Assembly: GCA_003221085.1 (NCBI GenBank)
Contig: QHUD01000195.1
Location: 1 to 23,378 of the forward strand
DNA length: 23,378 bases
Source of the DNA: Gemmatimonadota bacterium
GTDB taxonomy: Bacteria; Gemmatimonadota; Gemmatimonadetes; Gemmatimonadales; GWC2-71-9
Direction: 5' to 3'
Below the pieces are notes generated by a model. The model searched no databases, was not told the origin of the DNA, and saw only the letters and a program-made list of their open reading frames with translations. The stretch's first letter is position 1; every line of letters begins with the position of its first letter. The position numbers and the translations under genes were made by a program. Positions 8,166 through 16,420 of the stretch are shown one piece after another.

Positions 8166-9605
8166 CTAGACGGTGGCGCTACCCCGCCGCACCATCGCGC
8201 GCCATCCGAGGTACACCGGCACACCGAGCAGCACGAGGCCGAGACCGAGGAAGCTGTAGGTACGTGTGGCGTCCTGGACCAGGAGGTCGACCGCGATCAC
8301 GGCGGTCGCGATCACGTACAGCGCCGGCAGCCAGGGATATCCCGGGGCGCGTACGGGTCGGTCCGCCGTCGGGCGTTTGATGCGGAGCGCGAACAGCCCC
8401 ACGGCGGTGAGTCCGTAGAAGACCAGGGCTGCGAAGATGACGAAGTTCAAGAGCTGGGTGTATGTCCCCGAAAGACAAAGGAGGCTTGTCCAAGCCGCCT
8501 GGACGACGAGTGCGACCGCCGGGGTCTTGTATGTCGGATGCAGGACGCCCGCGGACCTGAAGAACAGGTCGTCTCGCGCCATGGCGTAATACACGCGCGC
8601 TCCGGACAGGATGAGGCCATTGTTGCAGCCGAACGTCGAAATCATGATCGCTGCGGCCATGATCTTCAGGCCGGGCTCTCCCAGGATGGCCTGGAGCGCA
8701 GCGGTGCCGACGCGGTCCTGTGGCGCGCTGGCGATGGCGGCCGCTGGCAGGACGTTCAGGTAGGCGACGTTCGCAAGCACGTACAGCACCGTCACGATCA
8801 ACACGCCCACGCCCATGGCCACCGGGAGGTCACGCTGGGCGTTCTTGAGCTCGCTGCCCGCAAACCCCACGTTGTTCCATGCATCCATCGAGAACAGCGA
8901 GCCCACCATCGCGGCGCCAATCGTCCCCAGACCGACCGCCGCGCCGCCCGTCGCCCAGAAGTTGGCGCCGAAGTTGGCGGCCAACGCATCGGCGTTGCGG
9001 CCGATGGTGACGCCGAGCAGAATCAGCAACGCGAGCGCGCCGGTCTTGATCGCGGTGAGGGACGTCTGGATCAGGGCCGCCGTGCGCACGCCGCGGACGT
9101 TGATCCACGTGAGCAGGGCGACCGACAGGACGGCGAGAATGCGCTGCGGCGAGAGGCCGACCGCGATGTCGCCGATCGGTTGTGGGAAGTGCATGGTGAA
9201 TCCGAGGAACACGTCGGGCGAGAGGCCGGGCCAGAAGACGCTCGTGAACCGCGCGAACGCGACCGCCACGGCCGCGATCGTGCCGGTCTGGATGACCACG
9301 AAGAGGGTCCAGCCGTACAGGTAGCCGAACAGCGGCGAGACGCCCTCGCGCAGGTACACGTACTGTCCCCCCGCGCGGGGGAACATCGCCGCCAGCTCGC
9401 CATATGTGAGCGCGCCCATGAGGGTGACGATGCCCGACACCGCCCAGACGACGAGCAGCAGGCCCGGCGCATGGACTTCGCGGAGGATCTCCGCGGAAAC
9501 GATGAAGATCCCGGATCCGATCATCGACCCGACGACGAGGGCGGTGGCATCGAGCCGGGAGATCGCCTTGACGAAATCGGCCTGCGGCTGTTGGGTCGTG
9601 GCCAT
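8166..9605 (-). CDS. APC family amino-acid permease
   Basis: 479 residues with about 12 hydrophobic segments, the size and layout of APC-superfamily (LAT/cationic amino-acid transporter-like) permeases. The hallmark TM1 sequence VVGSMIGSGIFIVSAEI contains the glycine-rich unwound substrate site. TM2-3 carry LTYGELAAMFPRAGGQYVYL, a conserved APC motif, and the TM6 region has SLFSMDAWNNVGFAGSELKN, with acidic and asparagine residues typical of the family. A short soluble N-terminus (MATTQQPQADF) precedes TM1. Substrate cannot be set from sequence; a neutral or cationic amino acid by proton coupling or exchange is likely. It diverges from the DUF47/PiT operon with under 80 bases between starts. 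No Shine-Dalgarno is evident upstream of the ATG at 9605. Confidence 0.93.
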   Translation of the reverse strand: MATTQQPQADFVKAISRLDATALVVGSMIGSGIFIVSAEILREVHAPGLLLVVWAVSGIVTLMGALTYGELAAMFPRAGGQYVYLREGVSPLFGYLYGWTLFVVIQTGTIAAVAVAFARFTSVFWPGLSPDVFLGFTMHFPQPIGDIAVGLSPQRILAVLSVALLTWINVRGVRTAALIQTSLTAIKTGALALLILLGVTIGRNADALAANFGANFWATGGAAVGLGTIGAAMVGSLFSMDAWNNVGFAGSELKNAQRDLPVAMGVGVLIVTVLYVLANVAYLNVLPAAAIASAPQDRVGTAALQAILGEPGLKIMAAAIMISTFGCNNGLILSGARVYYAMARDDLFFRSAGVLHPTYKTPAVALVVQAAWTSLLCLSGTYTQLLNFVIFAALVFYGLTAVGLFALRIKRPTADRPVRAPGYPWLPALYVIATAVIAVDLLVQDATRTYSFLGLGLVLLGVPVYLGWRAMVRRGSATV

Positions 9606-9683
9606 GGGCGACGTAAGCTAGTGGCTCTCGCGGAGGGCCGCTATGTTCTCCGCCGCTCGACAACCCTAACACGCGAGGAAATC

Positions 9684-10298
9684 GTGCGCCTCTTGCCTCG
9701 GGAAGAAGAGTTCTTCGATCTGTTCGTCGCGGTGGCCCAGCGCAACACGGTCGCGGCGCAGCATCTCCGCGATCTGTTCGATGGGCCCCCCGAGCGTCGC
9801 ATCGCTCGCGTGGAGGCGATCAAGCGGCTGGAGCACGAGGCGGACCAGGTCACGCACGAGGTGGTGAACCGGCTCGATCGTACGTTCATCACGCCGCTCG
9901 ATCGCGAGGACATCCACCAGCTCGCGTCCGATCTGGACGACGTGATGGACGCGATCGACGGCACCGCCCGCCGCTCCCAGATCTTCCACTTGGGTCTGGC
10001 GCCGCCGGGCGTGAAGCAGCTCACCGAGGTGATCCAGCGGATGGTGGGCGTGCTCGCCGAAGCCGTCGGCCGCCTCAAGAAGGGCGACGACGTGATGAAG
10101 TACGGCATCGAGGCCAAGAAGCTCGAGGAAGAGGGTGACGCGATCTACCAGGAGGCCCTCGGTCGCCTGTTCGAGACCGAGCGGGACGCGATCGAGGTCA
10201 TCAAGTGGAAGGAGATCTACGATAGTCTGGAACTGACCCTCGACCAGGGCGAAGATGTCGCCAATGTGCTCGAATCCATCACGCTCAAGCACGCCTGA
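9684..10298 (+). CDS. DUF47 family PhoU-like phosphate transport regulator
   Basis: 204 residues, all-helical, of the DUF47/PhoU-related family that is co-encoded with PiT transporters and thought to modulate them. The start is the GTG at 9684, preceded by GAGGA four bases upstream. Diagnostic stretches are LPREEEFFDLFVAVAQRN, RRIARVEAIKRLEHEADQVT, TFITPLDREDIHQLASDLDD, KLEEEGDAIYQEALGRLFE and IKWKEIYDSLELTLDQGEDV. The repeated E-x3-D/E-x-x-x patterns match the metal-binding helices of PhoU-like proteins. The stop overlaps the ATG of the PiT gene (TGATG), so the two are translationally coupled. A much longer reading frame upstream is antisense to the permease and is not real coding. Confidence 0.92.
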   Translation: MRLLPREEEFFDLFVAVAQRNTVAAQHLRDLFDGPPERRIARVEAIKRLEHEADQVTHEVVNRLDRTFITPLDREDIHQLASDLDDVMDAIDGTARRSQIFHLGLAPPGVKQLTEVIQRMVGVLAEAVGRLKKGDDVMKYGIEAKKLEEEGDAIYQEALGRLFETERDAIEVIKWKEIYDSLELTLDQGEDVANVLESITLKHA

Positions 10299-11332
10299 TG
10301 ACGGCCACCGTCTGGTTCGTCCTCGCCATCGTGCTGGTCGCGCTCACGTTCGACTTCATCAACGGGTTCCACGACAGCGCCAACTCGATCGCGACCGTCG
10401 TCTCCACGCGGGTGCTCAGCCCCGGGAGGGCAGTGATCTGGGCGGCCTTTTTCAACTTCGTGGCTGCGTTCGGCCTGGGGACGGCGGTAGCGAAGACCAT
10501 CGGCAACGGCTTGATCGACCTATCGGTGGTCGAGCCGATCGTGATCCTCGGCGGCTTGATCGGGGCGATCGTGTGGGACCTGATCACGTGGTGGGGCGGG
10601 CTGCCGACGTCGTCGTCCCACGCGCTGATCGGCGGTTATGCCGGGGCCGCGGTCGCCAAGGCGGGATTCACCGCGATCATCGCCGGGGGATGGATCAAGA
10701 CGCTGGTGTTCATCGTGGTCGCACCGCTGATGGGCCTGACCCTGGCCCTGGCGCTCACCGTTGCGCTGTCGTGGGCGCTACGCCGGTCACTGCCGCGCAA
10801 AGTGGACCGCGTGTTTCGCTCGCTGCAGCTGGTGTCGGCGGCGCTCTATTCCCTCGGCCACGGCACCAACGATGCGCAGAAGACGATGGGGATCATCGTG
10901 GGGCTGCTGTTCGCCGCCCGGGCCGCGTTCGCCGACTTCCCGATCCGCGCGCTGCATCTGACGACTGCGAACGTCATTCCCCTCTGGGTGATCCTCAGCG
11001 CGCACGCGGCGATCGCGCTCGGCACGCTGACGGGCGGGTGGCGCATCGTGAAGACCATGGGCCAGCGCATCACGAAACTCACGCCGTTCGGCGGGTTCTG
11101 CGCCGAAACGAGCGGCGCCATCACGCTGTTCATCGCCTCGCATTTCGGTATTCCGGTAAGCACCACGCACACGATCACCGGCGCGATTTCCGGCGTGGGT
11201 GCCGCGCATCGCCTCTCGGCGGTGCGGTGGGGCGTGGCGGGACGCATCGTGTGGGCGTGGATTCTCACGATCCCGGCGGCGGCGGGGATCGCCGGTGTCG
11301 CGTACCTAGTACTGCGGGCGTTGGTGGGTTGA
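10298..11332 (+). CDS. pit: PiT family inorganic phosphate transporter
   Basis: 344 residues, inner-membrane low-affinity phosphate (metal-phosphate) symporter. Both halves of the internal repeat carry the PiT signature: FDFINGFHDSANSIATVVST near residue 20 and SLGHGTNDAQKTMGIIVGLL near residue 187. Further conserved pieces are GGLPTSSSHALIGGYAGAA and FGIPVSTTHTITGAISGVGA, the duplicated serine/threonine loops. About ten hydrophobic segments are visible. It is translated directly from the DUF47 gene, the usual PiT partner arrangement in bacteria. Its last 27 bases overlap tail-to-tail with the minus-strand phospho-acceptor gene, leaving no room for a separate terminator. The symbol is given for the family; no ortholog-level claim is made. 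Confidence 0.95.
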   Translation: MTATVWFVLAIVLVALTFDFINGFHDSANSIATVVSTRVLSPGRAVIWAAFFNFVAAFGLGTAVAKTIGNGLIDLSVVEPIVILGGLIGAIVWDLITWWGGLPTSSSHALIGGYAGAAVAKAGFTAIIAGGWIKTLVFIVVAPLMGLTLALALTVALSWALRRSLPRKVDRVFRSLQLVSAALYSLGHGTNDAQKTMGIIVGLLFAARAAFADFPIRALHLTTANVIPLWVILSAHAAIALGTLTGGWRIVKTMGQRITKLTPFGGFCAETSGAITLFIASHFGIPVSTTHTITGAISGVGAAHRLSAVRWGVAGRIVWAWILTIPAAAGIAGVAYLVLRALVG

Positions 11333-11956
11333 AGTCACACGCTGCAAATCGATCATCGGCACGCCCTCCACGTAATCCGTGATCGGGGCGTGGGTGACGT
11401 TTACCAGAGTGTCGATGCTGTGTTGGATGCGTCGCGCCATCGTCAGGATGTTCTGCAGCGACTGCTTGTCCTCCGGGTGCGTGAGCACGGCGTCGTGCTC
11501 GAGCAGCTGTCCCTCCGCCAGGATGGCCGCGAGCGCGTTGTTCACCTCGTGGCGCATCGTCACCGCCAGCTGCCTGATCACCGCCACCCGCTCTCCCTCG
11601 ATGGCCCGGCCGTAGAACTCGTGCAGCTGCTGTGACAGCCAGCCGACGGAGATCGCGATCGTGCCGTAGGCGGCGTAGATGGGGACCGTGATGCGCCAGT
11701 CCTCGGCGTCGAGCCGCAGCGCGACGAGCAGCTGGATCGAGGTGAAGAGCACCGTTCCCATCACCAGGCCGGCGACGGCGCCGCGCATGCCGTAGTGCAG
11801 GGACAGGAGATACGCGGGCACGAGCGTGAGCAGCCAGACGAGGTCGCGGTAGGGCACGTCTTCCGCCGGCACCAGCGCGAGCACCATGCTGGGGGCGAGG
11901 TAGGCGATGGCGCAATAGACCCACCACCGTCTCGGCAGCGGCGGCCGGTGGGCCAT
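11306..11956 (-). CDS. Membrane protein with HisKA-like phospho-acceptor domain, no ATPase
   Basis: 216 residues from ATG 11956 (a TTG at 12013 that overlaps the upstream stop as TTGA would give 235). Four membrane segments lie at about residues 11-30, 38-55, 60-80 and 88-107, then a helical linker. The sequence AVTMRHEVNNALAAILAEGQ follows, with His136 as the expected phospho-acceptor; this is the H-box of a sensor kinase (compare LRHEINNPLAAI). The second DHp helix is QSLQNILTMARRIQHSIDTL. The protein then ends in VEGVPMIDLQ and a short tail, with no N, G1 or G2 box, so the kinase ATPase domain is absent. It could be a phosphotransfer or dimerisation partner, or a truncated kinase. It is the last gene of the aminotransferase operon. 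Confidence 0.75.
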   Translation of the reverse strand: MAHRPPLPRRWWVYCAIAYLAPSMVLALVPAEDVPYRDLVWLLTLVPAYLLSLHYGMRGAVAGLVMGTVLFTSIQLLVALRLDAEDWRITVPIYAAYGTIAISVGWLSQQLHEFYGRAIEGERVAVIRQLAVTMRHEVNNALAAILAEGQLLEHDAVLTHPEDKQSLQNILTMARRIQHSIDTLVNVTHAPITDYVEGVPMIDLQRVTSTHQRPQY

Positions 11957-12009
11957 GGGGGTGAACCCAAGGAGATCGACGAGGCGGTGCCGCACCTTCC
12001 GTGGCTCGT

Positions 12010-12957
12010 TCAAAGTCCCAGCGCTTCCACGACCGCCTGCGCGATCGCGGCATCCTGCACGCCAACGCCGGTCAGGTCGGCCACGGTAATCTCGCCCGCG
12101 CTCTCCCGCCCGGGGAGCCGGCCGGCGGCGAGGTCGCCGAGCTCCGCGTAGACCTTGTTCCGGGTCACCGCCCCTGCCGCCAGGGCGTGGTGCAGGTTGC
12201 CGTAGCGCTCCGTCTGGGAGACGCGGTCCGCCACGAGTTTGTCGGCCCGCCCGAGCAGCGCCGGCTCGAGCTCGATCTTCTCCGGGCTGCCGGTCCCCAC
12301 CGATGTGATGTGTGTGCCGGGCCCCACCCACGCGGCCATCACGAGCGGCGTCGTGCTGGCCGTCGCGGTCACAATCACCCGGTGGTCGCGCACCGCGGAT
12401 TCGAGCGCCGGGGCGATGCGGGTCTCGACCACCTGGCCGAGCTCCCTGGCGAGTGCCTCGGCGCGCCCGCGAGTGCGATTCCACAGCGTGAGCCTGGCGA
12501 GCGGCAGCTGAGCGACCATGGCCCGGGCGGTGATTCGGGCAAGCGCTCCCGCGCCCACGAGCAGGGCTTCGTGCGTATCGCCTGGCGCCAAGTACTTGAG
12601 CGTGAGCGCCACCGCGGCGGCCGTGCGGAAGTCCGTGAGGTAGCCGTGCTCCTCGAGCAGCACCGCGGGGACGCCGGTGTCCGCGTCGAGCAACAGGAAC
12701 ATGCCGTCGCCCGAGGGCAAGCCGCGGGCGCGATTGCGATAGAACCCCGTCGCTATTTTGAGCACGATGTGGCGTCCGCCCGTGAGGTGCGCGCCCTTCA
12801 CATGGACCTCGGCCTGCTGCTCGCGCAGCTCCAGCACCATCGGGTCGGGGAGTGCCGCCTCACCGCGCCCCAGCGCGCGGAAGCCCCGCTCGACGGCAGC
12901 GATGGCGACGCTGAAGGGGACCTTGTCGCGGAACGCCTCGAGCGGGACGACCCGCAT
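12010..12957 (-). CDS. Ornithine cyclodeaminase / mu-crystallin family enzyme
   Basis: 315 residues of the OCD/mu-crystallin family, NAD(P)-dependent enzymes that include ornithine cyclodeaminase, alanine dehydrogenase and ketimine reductases. Typical stretches: LPDPMVLELREQQAEVHVKG, GFYRNRARGLPSGDGMFLLL, LEEHGYLTDFRTAAAVALTL, the dinucleotide-binding loop ALLVGAGALARITARAMV, then VIVTATASTTPLV, GPGTHITSVGT and ELGDLAAGRLPG. It starts one base after the stop of the aminotransferase gene and ends against the downstream gene, so the three are one operon. The tight pairing with an aminotransferase suggests that the two act on a linked amino/imino acid substrate, but the substrate cannot be named from sequence alone. 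Confidence 0.9.
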   Translation of the reverse strand: MRVVPLEAFRDKVPFSVAIAAVERGFRALGRGEAALPDPMVLELREQQAEVHVKGAHLTGGRHIVLKIATGFYRNRARGLPSGDGMFLLLDADTGVPAVLLEEHGYLTDFRTAAAVALTLKYLAPGDTHEALLVGAGALARITARAMVAQLPLARLTLWNRTRGRAEALARELGQVVETRIAPALESAVRDHRVIVTATASTTPLVMAAWVGPGTHITSVGTGSPEKIELEPALLGRADKLVADRVSQTERYGNLHHALAAGAVTRNKVYAELGDLAAGRLPGRESAGEITVADLTGVGVQDAAIAQAVVEALGL

Positions 12958-12958
12958 C

Positions 12959-14083
12959 TCAGTCGGTAAACACCCGCTTCAGACCCCGCTCGGTCTCGGC
13001 GAGCGCGTCCCGAAAGTAGCGCAGCTCCTCCCCGAAGCCGAAACGAATGTGGTTCGGCAGGCCGAAATGGTCGCCCGGCACGAGCAGCACGCCGTGCTCG
13101 GCCCGCATCTTCTCCACCAGGTCGAGGGCGCTGATTCCCTGGCGGTAGCGCACCAGACAGATCGCCCCCGCCTGCGGGGGGTGCCAGCTGAACGTGTCCC
13201 CGAAGCGCTTCAACCACTGCTCGATCACCGGGTAGTTGGAGCGGAGGATCCCCCGAGTGCGCGCGAGCACCTTCTCCCGCACCGGCGGCTCGAGCGCCAG
13301 GGCGGCGAGATGGTCGCTCGCTCCCGCCGGTCCGATCGTGGTGTAGTCGTGCCGCGCCCACGCCTCTGTCGCGAAGCCCGGTGGCCCGACCACCCAGCCG
13401 ATCCGCAGACCTGGCAGACCGTACGCCTTCGAGAGGCCGTTCACCACGATCACGCGCTCGTAGCTGCCCCAGAACGACGGCGTCGGCGCGCCGTCGCGCT
13501 CCGCTCCCTGGTAGACCTCATCCGCGAGCAGCCATGCGCCGATCTCGGCCGTGCGACGCACGATGGCCTGTCGCATCTCCTTCGAGAGCACATGTCCGGT
13601 CGGATTGTGCGGATTGGTGACGACGACGAGCTTCGTGCCCGGCGCGATGGCGCTCCGCACGTCCTCGGGCGTGGGCTCCCACTGCGCCTCGGCGCGCAAC
13701 GCGAAGCCGCGCACTTCGGCTCCGAGGTTCTGGGCGAGCCCCCAGGTCTGGAGGTAGTTCGGCAGCATGACGGCGACCTTGTCGCCCGGCTCCACCAGCC
13801 GCCAGCAGACGACAAAGTTCGCCTCGGCGCTGCCGGTCGTGACCAGGATCTGGTCCGGCGAGACGCCGTCGTACAGCGCCGCGATCCGCCCGCGCAGGAG
13901 GTCGGTGCCGTTCGACTGGCTGTAGCCGAGCCGGACGTCGAGCAGAGGCGCGGCGGACGCGCCGGCCAGGTCCAGCAGCTCGTGGATCGAGAGCGGGTGG
14001 ACGCCCGACTCGGACAGGTTGTAGCGGACCCGGTTCTCCCAGGTGCTCTGCCAGCGTTCCAGCTCGAATGGGACAAAGCGCAA
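12959..14083 (-). CDS. Class I/II PLP-dependent aminotransferase
   Basis: 374 residues, fold type I aminotransferase. Key features: VTTGSAEANFVVCWRLVEPG (cofactor phosphate region), TNPHNPTGHVLS (the conserved Asn), LLADEVYQGAERDG (Asp/Tyr pair to PLP), VNGLSKAYGLPGLRIGWVVG with the Schiff-base lysine in SKAYGLPG, and HIRFGFG with the carboxylate-binding arginine. The start is TTG 14083, with GGAAGGA nine bases upstream. The N-terminal MRFVPFELERWQ and VRYNLSESGVHPLSIHEL are reminiscent of the capreomycidine-synthase-like subgroup rather than aspartate transaminases, but I hold that loosely. First gene of a three-gene operon with the OCD-like enzyme. Confidence 0.92.
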   Translation of the reverse strand: MRFVPFELERWQSTWENRVRYNLSESGVHPLSIHELLDLAGASAAPLLDVRLGYSQSNGTDLLRGRIAALYDGVSPDQILVTTGSAEANFVVCWRLVEPGDKVAVMLPNYLQTWGLAQNLGAEVRGFALRAEAQWEPTPEDVRSAIAPGTKLVVVTNPHNPTGHVLSKEMRQAIVRRTAEIGAWLLADEVYQGAERDGAPTPSFWGSYERVIVVNGLSKAYGLPGLRIGWVVGPPGFATEAWARHDYTTIGPAGASDHLAALALEPPVREKVLARTRGILRSNYPVIEQWLKRFGDTFSWHPPQAGAICLVRYRQGISALDLVEKMRAEHGVLLVPGDHFGLPNHIRFGFGEELRYFRDALAETERGLKRVFTD

Positions 14084-14120
14084 CGGTGTCCGTCCTTCCG
14101 TCGGGGTCGTCGTGCTTCGG

Positions 14121-14150
14121 TGTAGGGGCGCAGCATGCTGCGCCCCTACA
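14121..14150. repeat. Perfect 30-bp palindrome (REP-like)
   Basis: TGTAGGGGCGCAGCA is followed immediately by its exact reverse complement. Similar GTAGGGGCG...CGCCCCTAC palindromes recur as dispersed repeats in several bacterial phyla (from memory). It sits between the HAD gene end (14163) and the aminotransferase start (14083) and could also slow transcription, though no U-tract follows. Confidence 0.85.
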
Positions 14151-14162
14151 ATAACGCGGAAA

Positions 14163-14801
14163 TCAATCCACTGCGGCGAGGTCTTCCGGTCGCTCCAGCC
14201 AGTAATCCGGCTCGAGGTCCTCCAGGTGCGCGCGGTCGAATGGTCCCCACAGGACGGCGGCGGTTTTCACGCCCGCTGCCCGGCCGCACTCGACGTCGTG
14301 GCGCGAATCGCCCACGAACACGGCGCCCGCGGCCGGCGCGCCTAGGCGGTCGAGTGCCATGAGCACCGGCTCGGGGTGCGGCTTGGGATGGGTGACCTCG
14401 TCCGCGCCGACGATCACCTGGAACGCGTCCTCGAGCCCGGCGACGCGGAGTCCGCGGAGGGCGCCGCTCCGCATCTTGCTCGTGACTAGGCCCAGGGTCT
14501 TCCCGCGATCTCGCAGCGCCAGCACCGCCTCCACCACGCCGTCATAGGGACGCACCAGCTCGTCGTGGTGCGCGAGGTTGTAGGCGCGGTAAGTCGCCAC
14601 CATCGCCTCGATCTCGGCGGGGTCCTCGGTGAAGTGGCGGAACTGCACCCACAGCGGCGTGCCCAACCCCCGCATCCAGACGTCGTCCGACGGCTCGTGC
14701 CCGCGGTGCAGACGCATGGTGTGGCGGTACGAGCGCAGGATCAGCTCGATGGAGTCGATGAGCGTGCCGTCAAGGTCGAAGAGGAACGTTGAGAGAGGCA
14801 C
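14163..14801 (-). CDS. HAD superfamily hydrolase (phosphoglycolate phosphatase-like)
   Basis: 212 residues from a GTG start. The HAD motifs are complete: motif I FLFDLDGTLIDS with the two catalytic aspartates, motif II TLGLVTSKMRSG, motif III lysine in THPKPHPEPVL, and motif IV GAVFVGDSRHDVECGRAAGV. The helical cap between motifs I and II places it in subfamily IA, the group of phosphoglycolate phosphatase and pyrophosphatase PpaX. A small phosphorylated metabolite is the likely substrate; which one cannot be decided. It points away from the antiporter gene with only 32 bases between starts. It lies upstream of the aminotransferase operon on the same strand, separated by a palindrome. Co-transcription with that operon is possible but not shown. 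Confidence 0.92.
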   Translation of the reverse strand: MPLSTFLFDLDGTLIDSIELILRSYRHTMRLHRGHEPSDDVWMRGLGTPLWVQFRHFTEDPAEIEAMVATYRAYNLAHHDELVRPYDGVVEAVLALRDRGKTLGLVTSKMRSGALRGLRVAGLEDAFQVIVGADEVTHPKPHPEPVLMALDRLGAPAAGAVFVGDSRHDVECGRAAGVKTAAVLWGPFDRAHLEDLEPDYWLERPEDLAAVD

Positions 14802-14833
14802 GCCGGAAGGTAACTTTTAGGCTCGCAAACGCC

Positions 14834-16420
14834 ATGCACAACTTCGAGACCGTCCTCACACTGCTCGTCGGCGTCGCCTTCCTGGCGTTGGTGGCGCGGC
14901 GCTTCCGGCTCCCCACGCCCGCCTTGCTCGTCGCCGGCGGCCTCCTGGTTGCCCTGGTTCCCGGGCTCCCGATCGTGCGGTTCGATCCGCAGCTCGTGTT
15001 CCTGGTATTCATCCCGCCGCTCCTGTATCGCGCCTCGCTGCTGGCCTCCTATCGCGATGTGCGGGCCAACTTCCGGCCGATCCTGTCGCTCGGCGTGGGA
15101 CACGTGCTGTTCGCGACGATCGTGGTGGCCTGGGTCGCGCACCACGCGGTTCCCGGTCTGCCTTGGGCGTCGGCGTTCGCGCTCGGCGCCGTGGTCTCAC
15201 CGCCGGACGTGGCGGCGGCGACGGCGTTTCTGCGACGCCTGCCGTTGCCGCGGCGCGTCGTGACGATCCTCGAGGGCGAGAGCATGATAAACGACGCGGC
15301 GGCGATCGTCGCGTACCGCATGGCCATCGCGGCCGCGGTGACCGGGACGTTCTCGCTCGGCGACGCGGGGCTCCGATTCCTGTGGATGGGCGCGGGTGGC
15401 GTTGCGGTCGGTCTCGCTGTCGGGTGGCTGATGGGCAGCCTGCGCCGTCACATTCACGACCCCGAGGTCGAGAACACCATCTCGCTGCTCTCGGGCTACG
15501 CGGCCTATGTGCCCGCCGAGCGCCTGGGCGTGTCCGGGATCCTGGCCGTGTTCGCCATGGGGATCTACCTGGGGCGCGTCGGGCCACGGTTCGTGGCGGC
15601 GGACACCCGCGTCCAGAACGTGGGCATGTGGGACGTGGTAGTGTTCGTTCTCGAGGGGCTCATCTTCGTCCTGACGGGGCTCGCGTTGCGGCCCATTGTG
15701 GAAGGCTTGAGCGGCGCAGCCGCGCTCGAGCTGGCGCGCGCCGCGGTCCTGGTGAGCCTGGCCGTGATCATCGCCCGGCTCGTGTGGGTCTACTTTGCGG
15801 GCAACTTCCGCTGGCTGTTGGGCGCGTGGCTGCGGCCTCACGAGGCGCGGCCGCGGTGGCAGGTGCTGACGATTTCCGGTTGGGCAGGATTGCGGGGGGG
15901 CGTGACGCTCATTCTCGCCGCCTCGATCCCGACGGTGACGGCCAGCGGCGCGCCCTTCCCCGGCCGCGACACCATCATCGCCCTCTCCTACGCCGTCATT
16001 CTCGTCACGCTGCTCGGTCAAGGCTTCACTCTGGCGCCGCTGCTGCGCTGGCTCGATGTGCGCGAGACGGGCGACGACGAGCGCCGCGAGGAGCTCGCGG
16101 CACGCATCAACGCGTCTGAGGCGGCGCTGGCCCGGCTCGAGCAGCTCGCCTCGGAGCCCTGGATGCACCCGGGTGCGCTTTCGCACACCCGCGATCGGTA
16201 CCGCCTCCGCACACGCCACTTACGCGGCCACGCGGACGGCGTGCTCGAGGACCCGATCGAGGCGAAATCCATCGCGCACTTGCGGCTCGCACGCGAGCTG
16301 CTCGCCGTGGAGCGGCAGGAGCTGCTCCGCATGCGCGACAACGGCGCGATCTCCGACGCCGTGATGCGACGCGTTCAGCAGGAGCTCGACTACGAAGAGC
16401 TCCTGCTCCATCACGAGTGA
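14834..16420 (+). CDS. CPA1 family Na+/H+ antiporter
   Basis: 528 residues from ATG 14834 (upstream TTG in frame looks less likely). It has about 12 membrane segments and a ~110-residue cytoplasmic tail, the layout of bacterial CPA1 exchangers (NhaP/YjcE type). Family landmarks: FLVFIPPLLYRASLLASYRD, FALGAVVSPPDVAAATAFLR, and VTILEGESMINDAAAIVAYR with the Asn-Asp pair essential for exchange. Later come VFVLEGLIFVLTGLALR and ISGWAGLRGGVTLILAASIP. The tail (RREELAARINASEAALARLE ... ELLRMRDNGAISDAVMRRVQ) is helical and charged, typical for this group. It exchanges Na+ or K+ for protons at the cytoplasmic membrane. It ends convergently with the helicase gene, overlapping by 10 bases. Confidence 0.93.
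   Translation: MHNFETVLTLLVGVAFLALVARRFRLPTPALLVAGGLLVALVPGLPIVRFDPQLVFLVFIPPLLYRASLLASYRDVRANFRPILSLGVGHVLFATIVVAWVAHHAVPGLPWASAFALGAVVSPPDVAAATAFLRRLPLPRRVVTILEGESMINDAAAIVAYRMAIAAAVTGTFSLGDAGLRFLWMGAGGVAVGLAVGWLMGSLRRHIHDPEVENTISLLSGYAAYVPAERLGVSGILAVFAMGIYLGRVGPRFVAADTRVQNVGMWDVVVFVLEGLIFVLTGLALRPIVEGLSGAAALELARAAVLVSLAVIIARLVWVYFAGNFRWLLGAWLRPHEARPRWQVLTISGWAGLRGGVTLILAASIPTVTASGAPFPGRDTIIALSYAVILVTLLGQGFTLAPLLRWLDVRETGDDERREELAARINASEAALARLEQLASEPWMHPGALSHTRDRYRLRTRHLRGHADGVLEDPIEAKSIAHLRLARELLAVERQELLRMRDNGAISDAVMRRVQQELDYEELLLHHE

Noticed and set aside
8538..9683. Long open frame on the plus strand leading into the DUF47 gene
   Set aside because: It is antisense to the permease, has no recognisable protein character, and DUF47 homology starts only after the GTG at 9684.
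12014..12484. N-terminal extension of the phospho-acceptor protein
   Set aside because: It runs antiparallel in frame-shifted shadow through the OCD-like gene and is arginine/glycine-rich with no similarity to a sensor domain.
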